This document shows, in pieces, positions 24,957-38,948 of a stretch of 64,000 nt of DNA. Positions within the stretch are counted from its first letter, which is position 1. Each line of letters begins with the position of its first letter. The stretch comes from Theobroma cacao (Eukaryota; Streptophyta; Magnoliopsida; Malvales; Malvaceae), in assembly GCF_000208745.1 (NCBI RefSeq), contig NC_030852.1:29037801-29101800 (forward strand). The letters run 5' to 3'. Below the pieces are notes generated by a model. It worked only from the letters and a program-made list of their open reading frames with translations, ran no database searches and had not been told where the DNA came from. Made by a program: the position numbers and the translations under genes.

Positions 24957-24957
24957 T
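24925..24957. repeat. (AT)n microsatellite next to an assembly gap
   Basis: A long AT dinucleotide run directly precedes the run of ten N at 24966-24975. The repeat probably caused the gap, so the real length of this stretch is unknown. Confidence 0.9.
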
Positions 24958-24965
24958 TATATACA

Positions 24966-24975
24966 NNNNNNNNNN
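24966..24975. other. Assembly gap (10 N)
   Basis: Ten undetermined bases. The round number suggests a placeholder of arbitrary length rather than a measured gap. Confidence 0.98.
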
Positions 24976-26827
24976 TTCGTTTCCTAAAAAATCAATATAT
25001 GTTTAGAATATTACAAGTGTGGGTTTCTTGGGCATGAAGCTTTTGGCTTTTGCTAAAAGGCAAATGGCCGATAAATGGCAAAATTTGTTATCCATCCTTT
25101 TTATTGATGCTATGTTCATGTTCATCGGTTACTTTCGGAAACAAATTAATGACGAGATTCCTCAATAATGCAAAACCTCCATCAAGAGAGCAGGCTTAAC
25201 AAATGTTTATTATTCCTTTCAAAAAAAAATTTAATGTCTACGTCCTTGCTGTCAATTTCTCTAAGTTAATTTTTGGTAAAACGGTTATAAGTATTATTCT
25301 TTTTTGGGAAAATACAAACATGTTTTTCAAGAACTCTGGCTAATGCAATTAGACTGGTTGAGACATGCCAAAGGTGTTTCTTAGTTTACCCCTCCCTCCT
25401 TTTTAATACTCTATGAAACAAAATGAACTATGCACAAAATAAATGGGTTTTTGGAGATGTCTACATACCACCAGTGCATGAAAGAAACTTACGGAACCTT
25501 GCACCGATTCTTTTCTTCATTTGGCTCCTCGAATACAAAATCTCAGTGCTGCAAAGAAAGCATGAAATGCAGATAATAAATCAAATTTACCTTATAGAAA
25601 AAGGAAGAAAAGCGTAAACTAAAGGTGACACGACGCGAAAGAATTGAACATTAAAATCAAACAAATCGAGAAGATTCAATGCAGTCACACAATTTGTTTG
25701 CTTCAAATGTTGTTAGCTGCTGCCTGGAAGGAAACTCAAAGGAAATAAGGAAGAAGGCCCTTTATATTACAAGTTCCTTTGATTTTGCTTATGCTTGTAA
25801 GAGAAATAAAATTATTTTATAACATAAAAAATCTTTATTTGGAAGCGAAGCATTGTTCAAAAATCTTAATACTTAGAAGGCAAATAATGTTGCGTTGCTT
25901 CTGTTCATAGACGAGGAGAAATCCATCTTCTAAGAACCCATATATGAAACTTGCTCAGGTACTATCTCGTGGCAGGCTAGGCCCAACCAACGATACAAGC
26001 CCATAAATTCACAAATCGATGCGGACGGGAAAATTTACAACATGACGAGCAAATCATGCCACGTGTCCAACATTATTTGTATGTACTGTTCTTCAGAGCT
26101 GAAATGATTAAGTAACCCTACCACTGTGCGTGAATCTCTCACCAAATACAAAGACACGTATTTCAGGCTTCTAAAATAACGTGGAAACATTTTGCACTTG
26201 TAAAATTTGTGATGATAGCTTCACTATTGGTTAATTTGCCCATAATTGTACCTCTTCTCTTTTGTACTTATCATACGTATTTTGCTTATTTAGATTAATT
26301 TAAAAGATATGAACATACTTCTTATTTTTGGATGAGAGTACGGTTGCATCCAAACATTTACTAACGAATCATACTTCATATAAATTAAGTATATAAACCA
26401 AAAGACCGATGACAATGACATAGCGATCAGCGGGGTCAGGCGATTTCCATTAACGTTGAGCCTTGAGGAGCTCTAAATATGGAAATGTTGAGTGGGTGAG
26501 GCTCTTGTCTACAAACTAAATTAACCAAATAGCTATTAACAAGTTATAGAAATATTAAACGAGTTGTGCATTTTTATGTGAAAGCATCTGCATGTGATGA
26601 TGATCAAAGATACGAAAATTGACCCAAGAAAGGGTAATGCGATATTTGTGACATGAAAGTAAACAAATTGAATTAAAAAAAGTACATATTTTGGACCCAA
26701 AATTGGTTGTATAAAACCATGGTCAGTGCTAGCCATTTGGAGATAACCCATAATCAGTGTTTGCAACAATTTGTCACCAGCCCTTTTGGCTCTAATTTCC
26801 ACTTTCCTACTCCCCAAATTGATTTTC
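24976..26827. other. Intergenic region
   Basis: About 1.85 kb with no recognised gene. It may contain the missing first exon and promoter of the minus-strand UPF0496 gene. A CACGTG element is present at about 26059 within GCCACGTGTCC. Confidence 0.5.
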
Positions 26828-27130
26828 ATGGCTGCCTCGGCACCACCCCAACCTCCACCTCCCCCAGAGCATGGTGGCTTCTTTGATGTTGGCCTACGGT
26901 GTAATCTTTGCGAAGCGGTTTGGAAGCAAGTATGGATTGCTGGGTCACCAGGTAGAGTCCTCAGCGACTGCGAGATCTTTTGCGCCAAACAATATTGCGG
27001 CCGGAGGTTCAGAAGCAAGGCTGATATGAGAGGCCACTTTGACAGACCGTATTCATACGAGAGAACAAGAAAATGTACTGGCTATAGTGTTTCGTACACT
27101 TTTTATTATACATATGTATATACCAGTTAG
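26828..27130 (+). CDS. Small Cys-rich open reading frame, function unknown
   Basis: An ATG at 26828 opens 100 codons: a Pro-rich start (MAASAPPQPPPPPEHGG), then CNLCEAVWKQVW, CEIFCAKQYCGRRFRSKADM and a tail rich in Tyr and Ser. The spaced cysteines and the basic block with HFDR recall a metal-binding finger, but they do not fit a standard C2H2 spacing. I do not recognise the family. It lies 300 bases before the F-box pseudogene on the same strand and could be a gene fragment. An overlapping minus-strand frame exists but looks like a shadow. Confidence 0.3.
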   Translation: MAASAPPQPPPPPEHGGFFDVGLRCNLCEAVWKQVWIAGSPGRVLSDCEIFCAKQYCGRRFRSKADMRGHFDRPYSYERTRKCTGYSVSYTFYYTYVYTS

Positions 27131-27435
27131 TCTTTTCGGTACTCGTGTCACTGTATGTACGTGTTGGCTAGTCTTAAGATTGCTTATATGTAAAAAACTG
27201 AAAATGATATAAAATTAACCTTGAAATAATATGTAGCATATATATTGGAGAATTAATTACTCCAAAGGTTGCGGGATTCGGATTTAAATAAAAAGTAAAT
27301 ATGTGAATCTTTAAGATTTTTTTTCCATAAATTTCAGTAGGGTCCTTAGCGCCAAACAATAAGAAGAACCTTAATTATAAAGTGCGTGTACGTTTTTGGT
27401 TTAGGGTTATGATTTTGTGTCCAAAAGAGTAGGCT

Positions 27436-28584
27436 ATGACAATGGCCACCGAAAAGACAAGAGAATGGGCATGGCTTCCAAAGAATGTTCTTGATCAGGT
27501 CTTGGACAAGTTCTTGCCACTTTCCTATTACATCGGATTCGCTGCCGTCTGCAAACCATGGCGCGATGTTGCTTTAGACCAGAAACGATGGCGAATCCAA
27601 ACTTGCTGCAAGCAACTTCCACTGCTTACGATTCCTACCAAAGACAACAGCCAACTAAGTCGCGCGCGGTTTATAGAGCATCACGGACAGGAAACTCCTC
27701 AACTTCCAACTAAACGTTCCATACAATCGAAGGTGCTGCGGGTCTTCACACGGTTGGGCCATGTTTGTGGAGGTCGATACAGCTATACTTGTCTTTAAAC
27801 CCTTCACGGGAGACACCATTCGTCTTCCGCCAATCATGGATGTATCTGACAGAATCGATGACCCTGATCATCTTGGCTTCTATCAGTACGTAGTGAGGAA
27901 GGTGGCGTTATCAACTGATCCATCTTTATCCCGGAATAACTTTCAGGTTTGCGGCAATTTATGGGTCGTATTATTCATTGGCTTTTATGAATTGTGATGA
28001 CAAATCTTGGACGGACACAAATTTCAAAAGACACGTACTCTTTGATGTTAATTGTCATAAAGGTTCTCTCTATGTGGTGGGGTACTTTTGTGGAGTTGTT
28101 TCCATCGACACTAGCGGCAGAAGCGGGAAAAAAAAGCGGTGTTGCCAAATGATTATATAGTTCCTAAGATCAAGACATATCTTGTAGCATCATCGAGTGG
28201 GGACTTGCAGCAGATTATAAGGTTTTTGGATACAAAATATGTTGATTTGCAGTATATGACTTCCGGTTTTAAGGTTTTCAAGTTGTTAGAAGATCCTATG
28301 CGGCAGAAGGATTGGAAGAGATAAATACCTTGGGTGACGACGCTATATTCTTGGGTGACGATTATTCCATGACTGTTCTTGCATCGGATCTTCCCGGATG
28401 CCAATCAAATTCCATTTATCATACGGATGATTACTACGAAGTATGTCTATATGACCCTTATGGACCTCGCAACATAGGTGTTTTCAGCATGGAGGATGGC
28501 AAAATTTCATTGCATTACACTTCATATGTTGCTCACAAGCATATGCCTCCCCCTATTTGGATTTTTCCAAAGTTGCAGCCATGA
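27436..28584 (+). pseudogene. F-box / DUF295 protein pseudogene
   Basis: The frame starts MTMATEKTREWAWLPKNVL, an F-box (LPKNVLDQVLDKFLPL ... CKPWRDVA), and continues into a DUF295 (KIB-type) domain: VFKPFTGDTIRLPPI, DDKSWTDTNF, YLVASSSGDLQ and finally EDGKISLHYTS. F-box proteins of this type act as substrate adaptors of SCF ubiquitin ligases. The reading frame changes four times, at about 27740, 27950, in the A8 run at 28128-28135, and at about 28315. The coding similarity is continuous across each break and no intron signals are needed. I therefore call it a recently broken gene; sequencing error in the A run could explain one shift but not all four. Confidence 0.8.
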
Positions 28585-29343
28585 AAGAGCATGTTTTAAT
28601 TTTTCTCTTCATTAATTACTACTACTAGATTTGGAGCAGGCAACCTTTATAAAATTATCAGCTACTATTATATACGAATAGTGAATTTTGTATTACTAAC
28701 TTTTCATGTAATCATATATGGCATTCCTACTCCCGACGCTACCTGCTAATGGCTTGAATGGATTATAAGGCAGCAAAGAGATCAAAAGGACGCCTTGACT
28801 TTGGGCTTTATCAGTAAGTGGGCTTTTGCCTATGTTGCTTTTTGTAGTAGCCTTAAGCCTTAGTTGAACCCCTGGATAGTAAACGTATCTAATCTAACCG
28901 TTGAGTAAGGCCGTTGTTTTCTTCATCCAACCCTGGATAATGAAAATTATTTTTATCACCGACCGACTTAAAACATAAAAAAAGATTTGAATCTGCCCAT
29001 TTCCTAGCACACCCAAATGCTTTAATTTATTCTTTACTTGTCCAAAGAAATGGTTTTCTTTGATCATAAAGGTGAATGTTCAATACATTGAGACAGAGTA
29101 CTTTCCAGCAAGGCATTAGATGCCTAACTTCAGCCTTTATTTGCGACAAACAATCCTTTTTAACATGGCCACAATCCCCACACTCAGTTACAATGTCCCA
29201 TCAACTTAAGAAAAAAGACATCAAAATCCCAAAACCACGTTTGCCATTACATTAAATGGATTAATTAATATCCTACTACGGTAGTGCTGAAGTACAATTC
29301 AATTGACATTAACAGCATAGAATGCGAAGAACGATCTAGAAAA
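28585..29343. other. Intergenic region
   Basis: About 760 bases between the F-box pseudogene and the SRC2-like gene, which converge on it. It holds the 3' UTR of the SRC2-like gene. Nothing else recognised. Confidence 0.6.
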
Positions 29344-30177
29344 TTAGAAATCATCACCACCATCATCGTATCCGAGATCTTCTTCAACTTTCTCCGCCAC
29401 CTTATCTTCGAAATGATCCTCCAGCGCATCCACACCCTCCGCTAACGCGAGCCCACCCAAAGCCCCTGCAACCGCACCAACAGCCAATCCTGTTCCCATC
29501 CCTCCGAACTTGCTCTTCTTCTTTTCCTCGTGCCCGTAGTACCCACCGCTTCCCTCGCCGTACGGAGCCTGACCGTACGCCGGCTGAGCATTATAATTGT
29601 ACGCACTGTTAGGGTAGCCAGCTGGCGGGGCTACGTTGTAGTAAGGATTTTGCGGCGATGGCGCCTGCGCGTACGAGTAACCATAAGCAGGTGGAGCAGG
29701 ATAGTCTCTAGAAGCTGGTGGTGGGACCCCGTAGGGAGGTGCGTGGTAGGGATCACGCGCATAATAGCGTGGCTCTTGGATCAAAACCTTGACGTCAACT
29801 TTTCCTTGGGGTCTACCCGATGGTCGCTTCAGATGGAGCGTTTTCTTGTGGCGTTCTCCGAAGCCAGCGTCGTCGAGGACATCCCGGAGCTTGAGCTTAG
29901 CAGAGCCGATGAGAGGCTTGGTGTCCTCCTCGGAGCCGGCGTGCACGACGTCGACAAAGAGAGTGGAGTCGTCGTAGATGGGACCGGGGAGAGGAATGAC
30001 TAGAGTTTCGTCCCAGATGGGACACGTGTCGCCCTCCTCGTCGACTTTAGAGGAACACTTATTCTTCGGGTCCACCCATACGACGACATATGGCCTGATT
30101 GGGCCATGGCGCCAGTTGACGTTTTTGAGGGCTTCGGCGGAGGAGAGGGTTACCTCTATTTCACGGGGAGAGGCCAT
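29344..30177 (-). CDS. SRC2-like C2-domain protein
   Basis: An intronless gene of 277 residues. Residues 1 to about 140 form a C2 domain ([48 protein letters not shown] and LFVDVVHAG). A Pro/Tyr/Ala-rich linker with [12 protein letters not shown] and YGQAPYGEG follows. Then comes a Gly/Ala-rich hydrophobic stretch ([20 protein letters not shown]) that could sit in a membrane, and an acidic tail ending DDGGDDF. This layout is that of SRC2 (soybean gene regulated by cold-2) and its Arabidopsis homologue, proteins linked to membranes, Ca2+ responses and protein-storage-vacuole sorting. The start is the only ATG with a full C2 N-terminus, and a TATA box lies at the right distance. Calcium dependence cannot be judged from the sequence. 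Confidence 0.9.
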   Translation of the reverse strand: MASPREIEVTLSSAEALKNVNWRHGPIRPYVVVWVDPKNKCSSKVDEEGDTCPIWDETLVIPLPGPIYDDSTLFVDVVHAGSEEDTKPLIGSAKLKLRDVLDDAGFGERHKKTLHLKRPSGRPQGKVDVKVLIQEPRYYARDPYHAPPYGVPPPASRDYPAPPAYGYSYAQAPSPQNPYYNVAPPAGYPNSAYNYNAQPAYGQAPYGEGSGGYYGHEEKKKSKFGGMGTGLAVGAVAGALGGLALAEGVDALEDHFEDKVAEKVEEDLGYDDGGDDF

Positions 30178-30263
30178 CTCGGTTCTTTCAAGGGTGTAAA
30201 TGGAAATTTCGAGAAGAAACGGGTTTCGTTGAGGATTCTGAGAGACAAGGTGATGTTTGCACG

Positions 30264-30271
30264 TATTTATA
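30264..30271 (-). promoter_or_regulatory. TATA box of the SRC2-like gene
   Basis: TATAAATA on the minus strand, 87 bases before the ATG at 30177. This predicts transcription starting at about 30235 and a leader of about 60 bases. Confidence 0.6.
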
Positions 30272-30465
30272 GTTCTAATCCATGAAGAGGTCTATGGTAT
30301 AAATAAATGTAATTACTAGATTGACCTTCTAGACTGAAGAAGTACGATAATATGGTAAGTTCGTAGGAGGGTAAAATGGGTAAAAAGTAGTGGGGAAGAA
30401 TAAGCTATTAACTCATCTGGGACAGGGGGAATCACGGGACGGGTGATACCTTGCTTAACCGTTAA
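30272..30465. other. SRC2-like promoter-proximal DNA
   Basis: Short stretch between the TATA box and the transposon-like element. No specific motif is called here. Confidence 0.4.
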
Positions 30466-31659
30466 GGTCATGTTTGGTAGGTGGAATGGCTAAGCCATTC
30501 TCTCTCTATTTCTTACAAAATTTTATCCCTTTGTTTGGTTTGTTCTTGGAGAAGAAATAGTCATTCCAAAAGGAATGACTATTCTTTAAAATTAGGTAAA
30601 AGCTTGGAATAGCTAATACCACAATCTCTCATGGTATTAGCTATTCCACACCTATGAAAATAAAATTTATACATTTTGGACTAAAATATCATTGTTTATT
30701 TTTAAAAATTACAAATTTAAATTTATAAAATTTATATTTTAATTATAACATATTTAAATTATAAATAAAAAATTAGTATTTTAAAATATTAATTTTTAAA
30801 TTATTAAGTGAAATTTAAATTAAAAATGAAAAATGCAAATAGAGAAAAATAAATCTTATTATAATAAAAAGGTTAAGTTATTAATTATATATTATAAAAT
30901 ATTTTGAATTTAAAAATTAATTAAAAGTATTAATATTTTAATCATAATAATATTTAAATTATAAATTAAATTACCAATTATTAATATTTTCAATCAATTA
31001 TAAATTATTAATATTTAAAAAATAAAATAAAAACAAATAATCATAATAACATTTAAATTATAAATAAAATAGTAGTATTTTATAATATTAATGATTAAAT
31101 TACAAATAAAATATTAATACTTAAATAATCAACTATTAATATTTAAAAATATAAATTATTAATATTTAAAAGATAAAATAAAATAAAAATAAATAATCAC
31201 AATAACATTTAATATTAATGATTAAAGTATAAATAAAATATTAATATTTAAACTATCAATTTTTAATATTTTAAATAAATTATACATTATTAATGTTTAA
31301 AAATAAAATAATTTAAAAATAAATAATCATTATAACATTTAAATTATAAATAAAATATTAGTATTTTGTAATATTAATGATTATATTATAAATAAAATAT
31401 TAATATTTAAAAAATAAAATAAAAATTAAATAATCATTATATAATAAATGATATTTTTATCTTTTTATTTTTTTTTTCTTATTCTAAAGTTATTTTTACC
31501 AATCAAATATTGTAATACGTCATAATAATTATTCCTGCTCTATTCCATTTATCATATCAAATTACGTAATACCTATTCTATTATATTCTCATTTTATTCT
31601 ATTCTCACGTAATAACTATTTTATTTTATTTCAGCCTATTTCATGAACCAAACGTGCTA
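30466..31659. mobile_element. Non-autonomous DNA transposon candidate with AT-only core (PIF/Harbinger-like)
   Basis: A 1.2-kb element bounded by TAA at 30463-30465 and TAA at 31660-31662, a possible 3-bp target-site duplication. The ends are imperfect inverted repeats around CATGTTTGGT and, at the right, ACCAAACGTG. Inside the left end are short palindromes (30606-30621 with 30632-30647, a perfect 16-bp pair; 30554-30567 with 30572-30584). The core, about 30690-31460, is almost pure A/T and built of degenerate repeats of ATTAATATTTAAA and ATAAATAAAATA. No transposase is present. The TAA duplication and the GTTTGGT ends fit PIF/Harbinger, but a hAT-like origin is not excluded. Confidence 0.55.
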
Positions 31660-31662
31660 TAA

Positions 31663-33177
31663 GTGTTTGCTTAATTGGTATCTCGACGCACAGTCACATA
31701 TGGCAATTTCTAACTGGACAACGACAAGTATTATAACCAAATAAGAAGAGTGTTTTACAATTGAAGTGCGTTCCTTGGCGGGAGACGAATATTCTATTTC
31801 TAGGGGAACAGAAAGTTGCTACACGGAGTGAACACGGGTTGACTTAGACCAGTGAAGCAAAAATCGTGCAGCCCATTGTCTTCTTCACTGTTTATATCTT
31901 TTTTTTTTTTCCATTTTATGGACCATCGGAATTGCTTATGCATGGTCTATAGAAAATGGACTAGCTGAATTGATTAGAAGTCAAGGTATCTATCTTTTAA
32001 CTTATGATATGGATCACAAAATACTAGTACTATATGATATGAAATTATGGATAAGGCAAGATACAGTCTAAAGAAGCTAACCATTACTAGATGTCATATT
32101 GAACTTTTTTCTTTTTTTCTTGCTAGCGAGGTGAGATACCTTTGTCCTGCGGCAGGATTCTATTAGTGTGACATTTTGTGCACTTCGTCTTGTGGAGTTT
32201 TGGAAGGACAAAGGTTATATATTTGACATTTGCTAATGGCTACTTCCTATTGCGGACCCTTCCATGCCCAAAAGTCTGTCCTGGTTTATATCGGGTTTCG
32301 ATAATTCATAGGCTCTTTCGGCTTGATCTCAGTTACTGTACTTAATAACTTGAGATGATACGGACAAGCTTGAATTATTTTCTCTACAAGACCCAGACCC
32401 AAACTAGATTGAGCTCAAACTTCCCTAAGCCCGGCTCATTGACCCTTTTATTATCCACGTCCAGTGAGAGCTGTTGCAATTGTATATCATGCTTGAGCAG
32501 GTTTTTGTGGTCAGGCACTGAGGAAGAACCAAAGGGAAACTTAAGATAAACTGGTCAGGTTGATAACGAAAGGAATAGGACTTGGAAGCAGGTAATGGCA
32601 ATAACACTCGTTACTTGGAATGGAACAATTTGCTTTTATGAATCATGTCATGAGTCAATTTTGTACCTTATTAATTAATGTCAATCAAATGGTTTAGCAA
32701 TACCCATGGAGCATGGTATAGCAAACTTAATTTGCGATGTAGCATGAAAAATCTACCTCTCCTAACTTCAATTAAGCAGCATAATTATGAAGATTTTGTT
32801 GGCACGGAATACGGTCCACAATTGAAGCAAACTTCTTTCATCTCAACAACCAAAGCAAAGGGGGAAATTTGCTTTCCCTTACTTTCTTACATGTTTATCG
32901 TGTATACAAGGGACTTAATAAAAGATACATAGAACTAATGTTTTAAGTACTCATTATTCTTTTTCTTTTGTTGACCTCTTAATAAAAGTCTATAATTGCT
33001 CTTAATTATTTATAAAAAGGTTTATACTAATACAAGTTTTGAGCATTAAAAGTCCATCACTTTAATTAATTTGTGAATTTTTTTGCATCAATTATATGTT
33101 TCTCAAGTCACTAGTTCGAATTATAATTAATAAAAAAGACATGATATTAAAAATTTTAAACTACTAAAAAAACTCAA
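31663..33177. other. Intergenic region
   Basis: About 1.5 kb with no gene recognised. The open frames 32355-32549 and 32678-32932 show no family resemblance or codon pattern. Confidence 0.55.
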
Positions 33178-33545
33178 GTAAATATTTATTCTTTTATTAT
33201 ATTTAATTAAATCTTTATAATTTTATTTTGAATCAAATAAATTTTTATAATTAACGATTAATCAATTATCATTAGTTAAAACATCACTTGTCATTTTATG
33301 TCACATAGAATTAATGTGGCATGCACATATATCATAATAAATGATAACATGACATACTCATATGGTATAATGATATGATTATTTGGTATTTTTATTTTTT
33401 ATGTCAATATTATATATATATATATATAAAATAACAAGTGATATTTTTAATTAATAACGATTATTTACCTGTTGGATATAAAAATTTATTTGATCAAAAA
33501 TAAAAATATAAAAATTTAATTAAATATAATAAAAGAATAAAAAAT
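33178..33545. repeat. Long inverted repeat, MITE-like hairpin element
   Basis: The left arm, about 33178-33298, and right arm, about 33425-33545, are reverse complements over roughly 120 bases with scattered mismatches. Both contain TTCTTTTATTATATTTAATT in opposite senses. The loop of about 126 bases includes a short (TA)n run at 33411-33426. It has no coding capacity. The element lies about 400 bases upstream of the fibrillarin start. Its outer ends and target duplication were not determined. Confidence 0.75.
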
Positions 33546-33810
33546 TATTTAACTTTTTAAAAATAATTTCAAGACTTTTTAAAAATATTATGTCAAAAAA
33601 TAAATGAAGAATGTTGAGAGAGGCACAAAGCAGGATGTTCCTGTAAATTCTCAAACAACTTGAGCTGCGTTTCAGAAATTGCTGAAAGTACAGTAATTAT
33701 ATTGTAAATACAGTGCCTCCAGCTGGCACCTTATGATTGGACCGTCTTAAACTTTCACACACAGGTCCTTACATTATCGGCAAGCCTCAGCGCCTCCCAT
33801 CGAAAGGTAA

Positions 33811-33828
33811 AAACCCTAAACCCTAAAA
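33811..33828 (+). promoter_or_regulatory. Double telo-box in the fibrillarin promoter
   Basis: AAACCCTAAACCCTAAAA, two overlapping AAACCCTAA units, 117 bases before the ATG. A GGCCCA (site II, TGGGCC on the other strand) follows at 33859-33864, and an AT-rich TATATAATA lies at about 33836-33844. Telo-boxes paired with site II elements are characteristic of plant genes for ribosome biogenesis and translation. Which TATA is used is not certain. Confidence 0.8.
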
Positions 33829-33944
33829 GCGTTGTTATATAATAATCTCTAAGCCTCCGGCCCAAATACTGCTTCACCTCTCAGCCTCTCTGTTTCTCTA
33901 GTTGCTTGCTGTTTCTCTCTCTGTGCTTTCAAACTCTCCCAGGG

Positions 33945-36979
<3,035 letters not shown>

Positions 36980-37943
36980 TTTTGTAGGCCTTGTTTAAGC
37001 CAATGTTTGCTAGAAAATGACGCTTACTTTTTGCCCTTTTTACTTTATTAGGTGTTTATTAAAACTCAATATGAATGCTGTTTTGAAACATTTTGCACTA
37101 ATGTTGGTTTTGATCGTCTGCCTGCCCCCGTCTGTTTACTGCGGCTCCACAACATTGTATTCCATGATTTAAGCAAATTCACCAACAGCTTATGTGATTA
37201 ATGAGCAATATAATTAAAACATCAAAATGTGAAGATGGTATGTTGAGGTGACATATTCTTTCAATTTATTATAAAGTAATGTTCTCTTTGTTGGTTGCGA
37301 AGTCTCGTCAAGTTTATAACGGAATTGACGAAAGGGCTGGTTTCTTGCCACGAATGACAAATGAACCATCATATCAGTTTGAATTGAATTTACATACGGG
37401 TTTTTGAAGAAATTTGTGAGATTTAACACTTACGACTGTCGTTGCTGCTGTTAAACAAGGTTTTTCTTCATATTTATATCAAGTATTAATAAATGTGGTG
37501 ATTAATGGTAACAATTATTAAGGTAAAATACCAATCAGTATTCTTTGACTAAAATACCTTAGTATGGTAAAAAACGAGAACCTATCTGCGTTTGAAATAT
37601 AGACTTGATTTACGCCGATGACTCTCTGCTCTCCCCAGTCAGCATCACTAGTCGATTGAGTTGAAGCGATGAGAGAGGAGGAGGAGGAAGCCTTAACCAG
37701 ATTGAGATGGCCTACGCCCTTGTTGTAGCCTCGTGAATGTCCCTCCCATGTCAAAAGGAGGCTAAAACATTACTCTCCCTGAAGTAGCTTCCCTCCTTTT
37801 TTATATCTTTTAAGTTTTACCCTTCCTCTTTTTTCTTTAGATAAATTCTCAAATGTAGAAGAAAATTCGGTAATTGGACTGAATGTCATGCAAACGGGCC
37901 AATCTACCATTCAGCCCCAAAAAAATTCAGAAATATAAAGACC
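36980..37943. other. Fibrillarin 3' region
   Basis: About 960 bases. The first part is the probable fibrillarin 3' UTR. The minus-strand open frames 37214-37429 and 37518-37754 have no recognisable family. Confidence 0.55.
37919..37925 (-). terminator. Pol III terminator of tRNA-Leu
   Basis: Seven A on the plus strand (seven T on the minus) lie 19 bases past the tRNA 3' end, the normal stop for RNA polymerase III. Confidence 0.75.
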
Positions 37944-38027
37944 TGTCAGAAGTGGGATTTGAACCCACGCCCTCTCACGAGGACCAGAACTTGAGTCTGG
38001 CGCCTTAGACCACTCGGCCATCCTGAC
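37944..38027 (-). tRNA. tRNA-Leu (anticodon CAA)
   Basis: 84 bases on the minus strand, class II with a long variable arm. The acceptor stem GTCAGGA pairs with TTCTGAC plus discriminator A. The D-arm reads GGCCGAGTGGTCTAAGGC. The anticodon stem CCAGA/TCTGG encloses CTCAAGT (anticodon CAA), and the T-arm contains GGTTCAAATCC. There is no intron in the anticodon loop. A T7 terminator follows. Confidence 0.97.
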
Positions 38028-38948
38028 TGATGCTTGTTGACATAACCCAGTGGTGTCTTTTCCTCGTGTAAATGTTGATCATTACAGAATGACACATTTC
38101 AATTTATGTAGTTGTAACTTTGAACAAGAACTGCTTTGATTGCATAATGACATCCTCCACAGTCTCTTGAACAGAACCACCTAGGTCCAACATCAAATTG
38201 GAGATTGGACATCTGAGTTTCACTGGGCCAGCAGCCCAGCACGAAGCTCAAAGTTGAAGCTTCTGTTGATGATTATTCTTCGCACAGCTTGGGATGCTTA
38301 TGCCTGTCCTATTTCCACTGAGGAGAACAATAGAGTCTATCGTAAATAAAGCAAAAACTGTTTTGGAGTCATGGAGAAAGTATGGTGGAGACTGTTAGAT
38401 TCCCTTTGCAGGGTCTTAATATAGACAGCTGTGAACTAATTGGGGTCTGTATGATGTTGCCCTCCTGTAGTTTCTTGTCTGTTTGTTTATTGTTCTCTTG
38501 AACCTTGGTCAGTGCTGATCTCGGCCTGACCTTCTTGTTGTATCCTTTCTAGCAGCTTTGCTGCTTCTTTTTGGATAAAATCATGACAACATCTTGACGC
38601 CTGGAGTAAAAAACTAGATTAAATAAAATACAATCTTAAACACTCCTGCGTCACATCTACTGATATAAGCTTAGTTATTTCAGTGAGCAGCGTGAATATT
38701 TTTGTAGATGGCAAATGCACACACAAATTTGGTTGAATGACCAGGGATTTTGTTTATTTACTATTTTTTTTATCTCTAATTGGAATTGCCTCCATATAGA
38801 AATCACGTCAGACAAAACCTCGGATTCAAGTCAGCTTGTGACAGTATTCAGTACAAACCAACTTGCTCCCAGCAGAATCAGGTGAAATAAAACCAAACAA
38901 ATGCCAAAAAGAGTATTGACAATATTGTTGTTCTTCTAACAACTCATC
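38028..38948. other. Intergenic region
   Basis: About 900 bases between tRNA-Leu and the stop of the MATE gene. No gene recognised. A stretch near 38280-38590 ends in TTTTTGGATAAAAT and might be the tail of a decayed retroelement, but no coding domain supports this. Confidence 0.5.

Noticed and set aside
38280..38590. Possible LINE 3' tail
   Set aside because: Only a vague tail-like end; no reverse-transcriptase or endonuclease coding remains nearby.
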